From NCBI GenBank assembly GCA_039621445.1, contig CP154955.1:53163384-53227383 (forward strand): 64,000 nt of DNA, read 5' to 3'. This DNA is from Euglena gracilis. Taxonomy: Eukaryota; Euglenida; Euglenophyceae; Euglenales. Both the position numbers and the translations under genes were made by a program. The notes under the pieces were generated by a model, which searched no databases, was not told where the DNA came from, and worked only from the letters and a program-made list of their open reading frames with translations. Below, one piece after another: positions 1 through 10,300 of the stretch (position 1 is the first letter of the stretch; each line of letters opens with the position of its first letter).

Positions 1-642
1 GCAGACGTGGATGGACCGCCTCTGCAACACCGTCGCCTTCATCGGCTCCAAGGCGAAGAAGATGTAGGACAGCTGGGCGTCCGTGCAAATGGCCGCCGCC
101 ATGAAGGACAAGGTGGACGAGCAAGGAGTGGCAATGCAAGAGCTGAAGAAAAGGACGACGGCCCAAGAAGGGGCCCACGTGGACCTGATGGAGAACGTGG
201 TGAAGGTGAAGGCCGATATCGTCAGACTACATCAAAGAATATCACAACTCCACAAGCTCATGCCCATGGTGGCCACGGCGGAGGAGCAGATGACAAGAGT
301 GGAGAAGTACGCCGACGACGCGCTCGGAGACTTCGATGAAGATCTGCGAAGGATCTGGGCGAAGGTGAATGAGGCGGAAGGCAACGCCGCGGCCGCGGTG
401 ATGACGGTGAAGAGCGGCGTACCGACGAGTGGACTCACCGAGCTGGTGGAGCAAGAGAAGGAGCGGCAGGGGGCCGAGAACGTCCAGCTGCAGGGGAAGC
501 CTAACGCCGTCCAGGTGCAGATGGCAGCCTTCACCGCCAAGGTGGAGGCAACTGCGGTGGCGCAGGGCAAGGCGGTGGAGGTGACGCCGCGCCTGGTGTA
601 GCAGCTGCAGTATCAGCGGGCCGAGAACGCCCGGCTGAAGGA
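1..642 (+). pseudogene. gag: E1 gag, N-terminal coiled-coil fragment
   Basis: The frame using codons that start at position 2 reads an Ala/Glu/Lys/Val-rich heptad-like protein, a predicted coiled coil of roughly 200 residues. It has stops at 65-67 (TAG) and 599-601 (TAG). The last codons before E2 read A-E-N-A-R-L-K. The frame continues in the same register at 52,099 as E-Q-V-K-F-L-V, so this is the 5' part of the same gag gene. The true start lies left of the window. The function is presumably structural, as Gag multimerisation through a coiled coil, and this is inferred from position rather than from a named family match. Confidence 0.75.
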
Positions 643-1508
643 TGTTCACCGGGTTCGCCACCCACGGGCTGCCGGTCGCCCCCGCGACCGCCGAGTCCCT
701 TCGGGGCGAGGGCCCCGGGGGGTCCTGGCGGGTGGGGAGGACCACCGACAGGGGGGGGTGGTGTTTCCGGGTTGAGGCCTGCGCTTTCTCTGCGGGGTTG
801 GTGGGCTCAAGTCAACCCCCTTTTTTATACCCAGGTGGTTTACCCAACCCCAGCCGGTGCGTAGGACCGTTTTTTGGACGGTTTCCGAAATTTTGCTGAA
901 AAACTGAAAAATCTGCCATTTGGTGTGAAAGTCTCACCTTTCTCCTCTCTCTCTCTCTCTCTCTCTCACTCACTCTCACACTCTCTTGCACACCTTGGAG
1001 ACAAAACCAACCCACAAACCAACCCACTGAAACTTGAAACTCTTGAAGTCAAAACTGAAAGAAACTTGAATTCTGAAACTCCGAAACTTGAGTGAGAACA
1101 CACTTGAAACCGAAACTGTGAAATGTGAACGTATGAAATGTGCAAACCTTGGGGCAAGGAGCGTTCGGCGAAGGAGGCGAAGGCTGTTATATAGGGGGGT
1201 GGGCGGTGGTGTTAAAGGCTCCTTTAATAAAATTGACTTCAATGGATCCATGACCAACAATGAAACTCAGCTTTCCACTCCAATTCAAAGTCCAATTGCC
1301 AAACTCAAATTCAAAGTACTTCTTCTTTCCAAATATTGCGAAAAACCCCTCACGTTCTGGGAAAAATGACAAATTTGAAGGCGCAAAGTAATTTGACCCG
1401 CTTCCAATTTTAGTCGCGGATTTCTCTAACTGATTGGCTGTTACCCGCGACTTTGTAATTTGCGCCTTCTGGCATTTTTTGGCTGCCGGCGAAAGCCGGC
1501 GACCGACA
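643..1508 (-). repeat. E2 3' LTR
   Basis: This 866-bp block is repeated at 51,240-52,094. On the + strand it runs from TGTTCACCGG to CCGACA, so on the element's own minus strand it begins TGTCGG and ends GAACA, the usual TG...CA form. It contains a CT microsatellite (about 943-966) and a GCCGGC-GAAA-GCCGGC-like hairpin at its outer end. A minus-strand TATA-like CTATATAA lies at 1,187-1,194. The two LTRs differ by small indels and substitutions, about 6-7% over the first 350 bp by eye, which implies an old insertion. Confidence 0.85.
1187..1194 (-). promoter_or_regulatory. TATA-like box in E2 LTR
   Basis: On the minus strand the sequence reads CTATATAA, about 315 bases into the LTR from its 5' end, a normal place for a U3 promoter. 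The 5' LTR has CTATATCAC at the matching place (51,774-51,781), a weaker match. This is a sequence match only. Confidence 0.35.
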
Positions 1509-1519
1509 CCCCCTCCCTT
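1509..1519 (-). other. E2 polypurine tract
   Basis: On the minus strand AAGGGAGGGGG lies immediately before the TGTCGG start of the 3' LTR. This is where the plus-strand primer of an LTR retrotransposon must be, and it fixes the orientation of E2 as minus. Confidence 0.75.
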
Positions 1520-2414
1520 GCGATCTTAGTCGGACACCAAAAACTCGCGCCCCCCCCCGTTCCTCAACAACGGGGGGGAAGTCCTCCATTCGGCACTCTT
1601 CCATCCAAAGCCCATGTCCCACACTCATTCTCCCTCCAATGAACAAATGGGAAACAAACTCCAGGGACTATGGCTTTTAAGTGCCTCAAACCTTTGGGAA
1701 AGGCTCGGTTCACCAACCAATGATTATTAGGCTGCCCCCCCGCTTCTCACGGGTGGTATGAGGGTCTTAACCAAGATCTGCTGCCCCCCCCCCTTCAACG
1801 GGTCGGGGGATTTTTTTGTAAAAATTCGGTTGGCGCCCCCCCCTCCCCTCCGTGCCGGGAGGATTTTTGTCAAAAAAACTCAAGGCCCCCCCGCCCTCCT
1901 CGGGCCGGGGGGATTTTTGTCAAAACAATCAAGGCCCCCCCCTCCTCGGGCCGGGGGGATTAATGTCCAAATAAATCAAGCGCCCCCCCATCTCCTCGGG
2001 CCGGGGGGATTTTTGCCAAGAAAATCAAGCGCCCCCCTCCTTCGTCCGGCCGGGGGGACTTTTGTACAAAACTCTGTCTCCTTAACCAACCGAGTGAAGG
2101 CTCATAATGTGACCAAGGACTCCCAACCACAGTGTAATCCATCCTCATCCACACATCCGAATCATTTGAGAAGGTACCCTTATAATACCACCGCGTGACG
2201 GCAATGCGAGGGGAAGCAACCCGAGGGGGAGGGAGAGGGAGAGGGAAAAGCGGACGGCAGTATACGGCAAATATAGCAAGCGACGGTGGAGTGGGAGGTA
2301 CTGGGGTTCACCGGCCCAACGTCGTCATGACAGGTACCCTCCCACTTCAAGCAATCACGCACAATATGTGTTGATGGTGAGGCGTTGGCCTTTGCCATAG
2401 GCCTTGCCTTTCCC
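1520..2414. repeat. E2 3' untranslated region with C-rich imperfect tandem repeats
   Basis: No convincing gene was found. From about 1,735 to 2,065 there are six or so imperfect units of roughly 50-60 bases. Each has a run of 6-9 C, then TCCTCGGGCCGGGGGGATTT (or close), then an A/T-rich stretch. On the minus strand these are G-rich runs that could form quadruplex-like structure in the element RNA. The rest is simple-sequence-rich filler; the short open frames here are products of the repeats. Confidence 0.55.
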
Positions 2415-2672
2415 TCATTTGTCCCCCTTGTATGGTTGGTAGCGGTGCCCGCAGCTCCAACAATCCCGCGCTAGGTGCCCCCACCGGCCGCACTTCCAAC
2501 ACTGTCGGCTGCGGCGGGGGGCTTGCGCGGGGTGTGTTGGCGCGGCAGGACCTTGTCTGTGTGTTGGCGGTACAGTACTTTCTGTCTCCGCCAAATCAAC
2601 TTTGGGGGGGAGACCAAGGTCATTACGCAATTTGTTCACAAGGACGAATCTGCCCTGGGGCTTCGGTGCCTA
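2415..2672 (-). pseudogene. Zinc-knuckle (CCHC) fragment near the E2 3' end
   Basis: Between a stop at 2,670-2,672 and one at 2,415, the minus strand encodes about 85 residues. They include C-W-K-C-G-R-W-G-H-L-A-R-D-C, a perfect CX2CX4HX4C retroviral zinc knuckle, followed by another CxxC-H pair. Such knuckles bind RNA and normally sit at the end of Gag. Here the knuckle lies downstream of the chromodomain and Cys-rich ORF of E2, separated from them by E3. It may be the 3' part of the E2 accessory ORF, or a fragment of another element brought in by recombination, since the two flanks of E3 do not match. Confidence 0.5.
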
Positions 2673-2703
2673 CCACTTTGGCACCTCCCCTTCAGGGCCT
2701 CTC

Positions 2704-3136
2704 TGTGTACCCGGCAGCCATTCTGCCATGGCACTGTGTACCAGATACAATGGGCTACGGCCTACATGCTGGCTACGGCCGTGCTGTACACAGTGGCATG
2801 GTTAAACCATAAGACAAAGAGAGAATCTCAGAGCTAGCAAAAGCTTAGCCAAAGGAACTGGTTCCTAATTCAAGGTTATTGGGTTTGGTGCTTTGCAATT
2901 CTCTTTTAGAATTCTGAGGGCGAAGTCCCATTTGAATACAAGTTTTATTTCTTTCTTATACAATGCTCGAAAGTGCAAAAGTCACTTTCATATAAGTGAC
3001 TGCGGTCCCACCAATTCTTCTGTTCTTGATGCTTTGCATTCAAAAGGAGAAAAGGGAAGCAAATTTTATTGTTACTCCCCCCACGGGCTTATCAGGAGGA
3101 AATCATAAGTAGAAAAGCCAGGGTGGGACGTACACT
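2704..3136 (+). repeat. E3 5' LTR
   Basis: This 433-bp LTR starts TGTGTACCCGG and ends GTACACT. It contains an inverted repeat with arms at 2,726-2,741 and 2,786-2,801 (16 nt, one mismatch), which would fold into a strong hairpin in U3. The last bases abut the PBS exactly. Confidence 0.88.
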
Positions 3137-3150
3137 TGGTAGCAGAATAG
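3137..3150 (+). other. E3 primer binding site
   Basis: TGGTAGCAGAATAG follows the LTR with no spacer. The first ten bases match the complement of the initiator tRNA-Met 3' end (TGGTAGCAGAGG in animals; the plant form is TGGTATCAGAGC). The same site follows the LTRs of E4 and E5. Confidence 0.75.
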
Positions 3151-3354
3151 GTTTAACGGTCGAACGACCAAAGAAAAACTCAGAAAAAGGCGCCAAGGCC
3201 GGGCAGGTGTCCCAGGGGCACAAGTGGCTACGGCTGCATCACAAAGCCTCTGAGCCCCCACCTTTGCTTACCTTTTTGGGTCTTTTCACTCAAGTTTTAC
3301 AACTTTTACAATTTTTACGATTTTAACAAAAAATTTCTGAATTTTTCATCAGAA
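3151..3354 (+). other. E3 leader
   Basis: This is untranslated sequence between the PBS and the gag ATG. It ends in A/T-rich CATCAGAAATG at the start codon, and a similar block precedes gag in E4. No gene is seen. Confidence 0.5.
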
Positions 3355-5681
3355 ATGCAAAGCACACATGCGCACACTGGAAACGCACCTATTGACTATG
3401 CTTTGTTAATAGGTTCGCTTCGTGGACTGCAGAATGCAGACGAAGTCGCTACGGCGACTGGAAATTTTTATCCACAAGGAGCGGATGCCCAAGCCGGTTC
3501 TGCGGTGGGAAAATTTTCCATACAAGGGGCGGATGCCCAAGCCGCTTCGGCGGTACCCCCCCCCCACAACTGGGTTTTCGAACCCAAACCGCATTAGCGG
3601 TGCCCCCTTACAACAAGCCGCTTCGGCGGTGCCCCTCCCCCTCCAAGGGTCTTCGGATCCAAGCCGCTTCGGCGGTGCCCCCCCACCTTCAAGGGTCTTC
3701 GGATCCAAGCCGCTTCGGCGGTGCCCCCCCCCTCCAAGGGACTACGGACCCAACCCGCATTCGCGGACCCACCGTTAAAGCAGCCGCATTTGCGGTGCAA
3801 CGACCCCCTCCGTTTCTGCGGAGTCTGACTCACAAGTGTGCAGAATGCCCGAACGGAACTGGCAATTAGTGCCTTTTGGCTCCCATTGCCAACGGAGCCC
3901 CCCCCTTACGAGGACGGGTTGGAAACACCTTGTTTTTTCCAACCCCCGCCGGACCTACCACCGGTAAGCCCCATTCGGGACTTGCCCCCACCTCCACAAT
4001 TGGGAGAAGTCCCAGAACTACCTTGGTCCGTTGAAATGCGGTTGGTGGTCCGGGACACTGCCGGTGCCATTAATGCAAGAAATGCAGTCCCGCCTACAAC
4101 TACTCGATAAAGCGCCTACGGGTGCGGAACGTGGCTCATACGTCTCATATGAGCACCTCTCAACTTTGTCCAATGTTGTACAACAGTCCCAAGAACGCAT
4201 TTTGCGTTTGGGTGATGAAAACGCGAGTTTTCATCAAAATTTTGCACAAATACGCGAAAACTATGTACAAAGAGCTTTTGCTCAACAAGTGGAAGAGCGG
4301 ATTGCTCGTTTGAACAAACTTCCTGCAAATGCGGTGAAGTGTCCTACAATTTGACCACATTGCACACTCAAGTGGCGGAAATCGTGCATCGGCAGGATTT
4401 CCTCCATGAAAAGTGGCAAAACGACGTACAAAACTTGAAACTGCTTCCAATGCGCTACAAACCGCTACGGCGGAACTCCAATCCCGCGATGCGGTGATTC
4501 TTAGCTTACAAACCGAGAATGCGGAACTTCAAGACCGAGAAACGGTCATAAATACCGTCCAAAACGCGAATGCGGACCTCGAAATTGCGTTTGCAAACCT
4601 GAAAACCGCTTTCGCGGATGTTTCGGGACTACAAAATGCAATTTGGGGACTTACAACGCTGCTTTGCGGAAAATTCCACCAAAAATCCCAGTATGGGAGC
4701 ATTACGATCCACGGTAACCGATTTGCACAATCAGTTACAAGCGGATGTGAACAAAATCGAATCCGCGTTTGCGGATTTGCCCAAACGGTGCAACGGTATT
4801 CAAAAATCAATTCCGGATGTCACCGGCACTGAAACCGCACTTGCGGATTTGAATACCCAACACAAAACCTCACAATCCACCACTTCCTATTTACAAAAAC
4901 GCGTACAAACACTTTCTACAAAAGTCTCCGGACTCCAACCATCCTCGGATGGACAAACGGTTCGCGAAGTCGAACTACCCCTTGATTTTCGCACGTTTTA
5001 CGCCCAAATGCTTGCGAAAAATCAGGAAAACTTACAAGTATTTTGTGAAACCTTGATGAGGACCGAACATTAGGTCACCCAACAAGTTCTCACACTAAAA
5101 CAACAAATTTCGGTGTTGGAGAACCGACTTTCTACAATGATGGATGACAAAACTGTTGAAAATGCGGTATTACCCCAACCCACGTTGGGTACCACAACCC
5201 CACAAACCGAGAATCGGTTGAACGCCCTTACAACCGCAATGGAAACTTTGGTTAAGCGGGTCCAGTTCTTGGACAACACTTTTCCATAGCTTTCAGCGGA
5301 TTTTGACTCCATTGTTGACAAATCACACTTTTGGATGAATTACCCTCGTACCGCAAACGTATTAAGCGTTTGCAGTGGGATGTTGAACGAATTTCGGACC
5401 TTTTGCAAGTGGTTGGTTCATTGGAACAAAGTATCCAAGGTTTTGCATTGATTTTGGATGAGATTCATGTAAAATCCCGCAACCCTCCGCACTTTGCCCT
5501 TAAACCCGTGTTTTCGGTGGTCAAAATGCAACTTCCAGCTCACAACGCGCTTTTCGCGCATCAACCGAAACATCCTCGGATGCCCGACATCCAACTCGCG
5601 ACTTTGTGCATCAAATTCGCGATTCGTTGGATGCCAATCCTTCCAAAAGCGCAGTGTGCGCACCCTTACAAGCATCTGCCT
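3355..5681 (+). pseudogene. gag: E3 gag remnant
   Basis: The ATG at 3,355 begins M-Q-S-T-H-A-H-T-G, matching the Gag starts of E5 (M-Q-S-S-S-T-N-T-L) and E4 (V-Q-S-T-G). The conserved segment D-Y-A-L-L-I-G-S-L-R follows. After a proline-rich, hairpin-dense stretch (3,540-3,800) the protein reads as coiled coil in several frames, for example 4,031-4,354 and 4,618-5,073. Near 5,331 it has L-D-E-L-P-S-Y-R-K-R-I, shared with E5. Frame changes and stops are numerous (for instance TAG at 5,071). The core domain with the W-x-Q-F-F-R-D-W motif and the zinc knuckles are missing because a deletion fuses this region to RT near 5,680. It cannot make a working Gag. Confidence 0.7.
3542..3795 (+). repeat. 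Array of short tetraloop hairpins, mostly C(TTCG)G
   Basis: CCGC-TTCG-GCGG occurs at 3,542-3,553, 3,618-3,629, 3,664-3,675 and 3,710-3,721. TGGGTT-TTCG-AACCCA occurs at 3,571-3,586, and GGGTC-TTCG-GATCC (one G-T pair) at about 3,646 and 3,692. The same stem with loops ATTA, ATTC and ATTT is at 3,589, 3,755 and 3,784. Some of the copies are parts of a tandem repeat of about 46 bases; others have different stems around the same loop. C(UUCG)G is among the most stable RNA tetraloops. Confidence 0.8.
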
Positions 5682-6803
5682 CTGGTCGATTTTCGACTTA
5701 GAGGATGGTTTTCACCAGATGCACTTACAGTCTGACTCACAACCATACACCGCGTTTGTAACCTCCCGCGGAGTTTACCAATGGACGGTGTTACCAATGG
5801 GTGTTAAGAATGGCCCAGCCATGTTCCAAAGAATGATACAATGGATTTTACGAGACTTACCGTTTGCAATGGTATACATCGATGACGTGCTGATTGGCAC
5901 ACCTCCTCCACTTGCAAATTCGGGTAGTGATTTCCTTGATATTCACTACCGCGATTTACGTTCCGTACTGACAACGTTTCAAAAGCATTTGCTTTTCGTC
6001 AAAGGTGCGAATGTGCGTTTGTTTCACGAAACGATAAAATTTTGTGGACACATTCTTAACAACGGACAAAGGAGAGCATCTCCAAGCAAACTCGAAGCTA
6101 TAAATAAGTGGACACCTGAAAACATCAAGACAATCACCCATTTAAAAGGATTTTTGGGTTTAGCGCAGTATTACGTGGTTTACATGAAGGATTTCGCGAA
6201 AATCGCGGTACCACTGACGCGACAACTCAAAAATCGCGCTCCTGACAATACAAAGATACAATGGGATGATACAATGCGAGAATCGCTAACGATAATTAAA
6301 CAACGAATGTTGGATAACGTTGTACTTGACATTGCCAACCCGTACAAACCATACGTACGAGAGGTCGACAGCAGCGACTATGCTGTCGGCGGTGTGTTGA
6401 GTCAACATAAATCGTCCAATGAACTGCGCCCTGTGGCATTCTTCAGCAGAAAGCTACAAGGTGAAGACGGAAAAGGACAAGTCAAATGGAGCGTACGAGA
6501 AAAGCAGACGTATGCCATTGTCCTTATCCTACAAAAATTCTGAAGTTCGGTCGCCAGCTCATTTGTACGAATACTAGTGTTGACAGACCATGAGTCTCTC
6601 CAACACTGGTACACCGAAGACTTGAACGAAGCCATGTCCTCAGTTGGCCGAGGATGCCGTTGGCACGAATTTTTGATTCAATTCAACCTGGTGGTAGTTT
6701 ACACACCAGGTCATACTCAAAAAGTCGCAGACCCACTTTCACGTGCACCCTGGCATTACCCTGGTAACCCTGACGACGGTGATGCCACGTTCCACGGAAG
6801 TGT
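5682..6803 (+). pseudogene. pol: E3 reverse transcriptase (3' half) and RNase H
   Basis: The frame starts abruptly at S-I-F-D-L-E-D-G-F-H-Q, the RT block with the first catalytic Asp. It continues with L-P-M-G-V-K-N-G-P-A-M-F-Q and the catalytic Y-I-D-D-V. The thumb or connection has K-G-F-L-G-L-A-Q-Y-Y, and RNase H has D-S-S-D-Y-A-V-G-G-V-L, E-K-Q-T-Y-A-I-V and L-T-D-H-E-S-L. It ends at L-S-R-A-P-W and D-A-T-F-H-G-S. A single TGA (6,541-6,543, Arg in E4) interrupts the frame. The first RT motifs are absent because of the gag-RT deletion. After 6,803 an insert separates this from the integrase. Confidence 0.85.
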
Positions 6804-6804
6804 G

Positions 6805-8155
6805 GCGAAAAAATTGTGGCGAAAAAGGGGTCTACAGGTTTTTATTTACCTGGACGACATTTTGCTGGTGGCCACAACCCAGTACTTTTTGAAAAATCAT
6901 CTCAACACCGTGGTCAGGCACTTAATAAAATCAGGATGAAAAAATTAGCAGAAAAAAGTCCAAAAACACAGCAGTTCACAAAATTCATACATTTAGAAAT
7001 ATATTTATTTGCCTCCCCAGGCAACAAAAGCTGCCCAAATTTGTGGCCAGCTGGCCACTTGGAGACGACAGCAGTGCATATATTATAATTTCCATTGGAC
7101 AACACGGAGGATCTTAAAATTTTGAATATCACGTTACTGAGATTCAGCAACATGGTGGCCTCAGTTAATAAAAATGCAAGTGCCAGGGACCCCCTGTGTG
7201 AAAATCACCTTTTACAATGGTATGTTCAGCAATTGCAAAGCGGAGAAGTGCCACCACTCAGGTGGCCCTTGAACTGCATTATTTACTCGTGCAGTTTTTG
7301 CAGTTGAAGCAAATGAAAACTGAAACCATTAACTATTTCCTAGGGAAAAATGCCAGCTTAAGCCGTTATCAAAGTGCCTTTTCGCCTCTGTGGGTAATTT
7401 TTGGGGAAAATGGGGATACCCACCCTTTGACGCCCAGGACGAGTGGGAGTGGATCCCAGAATGCCCCATACTTCTCCAGGTTTTGGTTCCAAAGCCTCTT
7501 GTCAACAGGGAGTGGAATCTCAGCCCACCAAACCCAGGAATCAAAAGGATAGCACTGTATGCATTACGGGCTTGGGCCTTGGGAAATTGGAATAATTTAA
7601 ATTCAGTGTCAGCTACCTGATATGTGGTGGCTTCAGGGGGGGGTACCCCTCTCTAAAAGCTGGCCGGTAAGTGGTGGGCTGGCAAAGGCGCCCATGCCCA
7701 GTGATAGCTGTATGTTGCGTAAACAGCTTATTTTTTGCTGACGAATCCTCTGTTTATACCGACCCTCAGACTTGGCACAAGTCACATGTACCACCAGTGT
7801 GTTGGTTAGGGCACCCTCTATCAAGGTTAAGTGTAAGGGCCAAAAGTTCCTCAAGTGGGAAATGGTTGTATCATTACCACAGTGTGCACATATAAGCACA
7901 TTTCATTTCATGATGTCTTATGTGGCTGCTACACGTTTTTTTGTCAGATCCGTGGGCCCCCTTCTAATTTAATTAAAATCCTTCTCAAGAGCCATAATTG
8001 CAGACACCATTGCTTATATCACAAATTTTTTTGGCCAAGCATGGGATGACCCCCCAGGTGGGGGGGGCCACTACACCAGAGGGGCAGGAGTTGGTTTACT
8101 CTAAAATCGGACGTTTGTGCCTAAACAGTGTGTTAAGTTGGCCAGTGGAGGGGGG
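6805..8155 (+). mobile_element. E6: foreign insert in E3 pol with DIRS-like RT fragment
   Basis: E4 runs directly from D-A-T-F-H-G-S to E-A-D-Q-F; E3 has about 1.35 kb between the same two motifs. The insert begins with an RT fragment reading G-L-Q-V-F-I-Y-L-D-D-I-L-L-V-A. This has a Y-L-D-D core and is followed by E-K-S-P-K-T-Q-Q and a decayed frame (to about 7,310) containing M-V-A-S-V-N, a pattern typical of DIRS/tyrosine-recombinase retroelements. The rest (7,310-8,155) shows no recognisable gene. GGCGAA occurs near both ends and may be a target duplication, but the boundaries are approximate. Confidence 0.6.
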
Positions 8156-9734
8156 CGAAGCCGACGAATTCGCAAGGCGCGCAGACGCCGCTGACAATTT
8201 ACTTGACAACTTTCCTGTCTCGCGGATTTGGCGGTGGATGCCAATAGCCCCCGTACGGGGAAAACGACAACGCGGCAGAATGCCGGGCCCCCGCCGGGTC
8301 ACGCGATCAGAATCTCCATCCCCTCTCTTTTTTTGAGAATGGTATATAATGTTGAATTGGTTGAGAATTATACCTTATCGCCTTTACGTTTGACTTTTCG
8401 GAATGATACCGGTTACAAGTACTGCATACCCTGTGACTTGGTTGATGACGTACTTTTATGTTATCACAACCAAGGTCACCCTGGGGCCCCCAAACTTCTT
8501 TCTTTGGTGAGTCGCGGGTACTGTACAACCCTGACGAAAAAGATTTGTACAAGCGCTGTTTACAAATTCCGCAACGGTGCCAAATTTGTCAAGCTGTAAA
8601 ACCGCGCAGAAGTACCCCCCCCTGGTACGATGGATTCTTCCCCGTACCAAATGACATTTTTACATCCCCCTGCATGGATTTTCTGGAAATCGAACCGTGC
8701 CAAGGAACAGATAACAAAATTTACGATTACATTCTTGTTGTCGCCTGTCGGCTGAGTGGGTAAATTGTAGCCATTCCATGCCAGAAAGCAGGGTTGACCG
8801 CACAAGTTTTAAAACGTTTTTCCTCATGGGTTTACCGAATGAAATCGTGAGTGATCAAGACCATTTGATTTCTGCCCGGTTTTTTACCACACTTTGCGGT
8901 TTACTCGGAATTGAGCAGCATTTTTCTATCATTTATCGTCCAAAAGGCAATGGTTGCGCTGAAGCGGCAGTGAACGCTGTAGTCAACATGCTACGACCAT
9001 CACTGGCCGAATCGCACAATTCCTGGTTACAAGTGTTACCCGGGTATTTATTTTATATCAACACTTTACGGGTCTGATATTACAATACTCACCGTACATA
9101 ATCGCCTTCGGACGAGACTCCACGAGACAGCCATGGGCGACATCCCGTCAGAACGACCCGCTCGTTCTTGCGTGAGTTGCGAAACATGGTTCTCTGAAGT
9201 AGATACCTTGCGCACGGATGTACAAAAGCGCGTAGTCGCTATACACTTACAAAAGCAAAAACAATTCTTACAAGATTACAAATCACAGGTATACAACCCA
9301 GGTGACCGCGTGTGGGTTCGGAACAGCAGAACCCGCATGCAATCCACGAAGTTGGACCCCTCTGGATCGGACCATGTGAGATCCTCGATCGGTTGGGTAC
9401 AAGTGGGCGTTACAAAGTCGCTTTACCCAACGGGGTTGAGGATGTGCACATTGGTGACTTCAAACCATACCTGACTCCCCCAAACGGTAAAGCCATACCC
9501 TGTCTCTACTTCATACCACGGTCAAAACTGCCGGAAACAGATGATTTTGTCGTTGACAAAATCCTCGACCACAAAGCAGACAGAGGTGTATATTACTGGA
9601 AGGTACGGTGGAAACGATATGGTCCCGAAGAGGACACCTGGGAACCAGCAACTAGTTTTGTTGGTTACCTCCAACAAGACTGGATGCTATGGAACAAACG
9701 AAACAACATTGACATTTCTGTAAATACCTTCTAA
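8156..9734 (+). pseudogene. pol: E3 integrase and chromodomain
   Basis: Several frames together give a full integrase C-terminal half of Pol. There is a linker E-A-D-E-F-A-R-R, then the zinc-binding part Y-H-N-Q-G-H-P-G-A-P-K near 8,460 with C-Q-I-C at about 8,580. The catalytic Asp is in C-M-D-F-L, the second Asp in V-S-D-Q-D-H, and the Glu in C-A-E-A-A-V. Next comes a GPY/F-like region (S-K-L-D-P... G-P-C-E-I-L) and a chromodomain. The chromodomain has V-D-K-I-L, Y-Y-W-K-V-R-W-K-R-Y and E-D-T-W-E-P. Breaks include a TAA at 8,761-8,763 and frame changes near 8,340, 8,500, 8,800, 9,080 and 9,360. Chromodomains bind methylated histone tails and steer integration to heterochromatin. Confidence 0.85.
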
Positions 9735-10300
9735 GGGAGCATATACAAAGATGTCCAAGATTTGTCCATAGCGTGGACATTTGACAAAATGTATAATGGG
9801 CGGATGCCAAACCATTTTGTCCCTAGCGAAGGACTTTTCGCTAAAGGACTACGGTCTTATACAACCCATTTTAACATTTGGAGCTACAATTTTTATTTTG
9901 CAATTATTGCAAACATACAAATATTTTTGTGTCTGTGTACACTTGGTTGCATGCGTACAATGTTACCGTACAATGCCTTTTTTCTTTGTTTCCCCACAGC
10001 TCAGCACTTGCTACTATCTACTTTTTTTTCCAGAGGGACGCTGGAGGAAGGGGACCTGGTCCTCCATCCTCCCAACCGTATGTTCCCCCTGGACAACCTC
10101 ATACGGGAGGAGCCCCTCACACACAACCTCCTTCGGGAGGAGGAGGACTTGCAATCCCTTGCTGAGGGCAAGTCCCCGTTCGACATTTACAAGCTGCCCC
10201 GGCAGCAAGGCCCGTAGTGGCAAATCCCCCTGTGACTCAACATGCGGTTTCGCATGTTGCTCCAGAATAAACGGCACTTGGTGGCTTACAATCTCAACCT
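9735..10300 (+). other. E3 pol-ORF3 spacer with splice-acceptor-like tracts
   Basis: E4 lacks this stretch. Two pyrimidine tracts ending in CAG (about 9,983-10,000 and 10,018-10,034) look like 3' splice sites, and GTAAATAC at 9,719 resembles a 5' splice site. From about 10,035 one frame is a low-complexity Gly/Pro/Gln-rich sequence, with stops, running into ORF3. I cannot say whether splicing occurs. Confidence 0.4.

Noticed and set aside
643-1508. Block 643-1,508 / 51,240-52,094 as 5' LTR of E1
   Set aside because: E1 gag coding follows the right copy with no PBS or leader and precedes the left copy. The PPT and PBS both point to the minus-strand E2.
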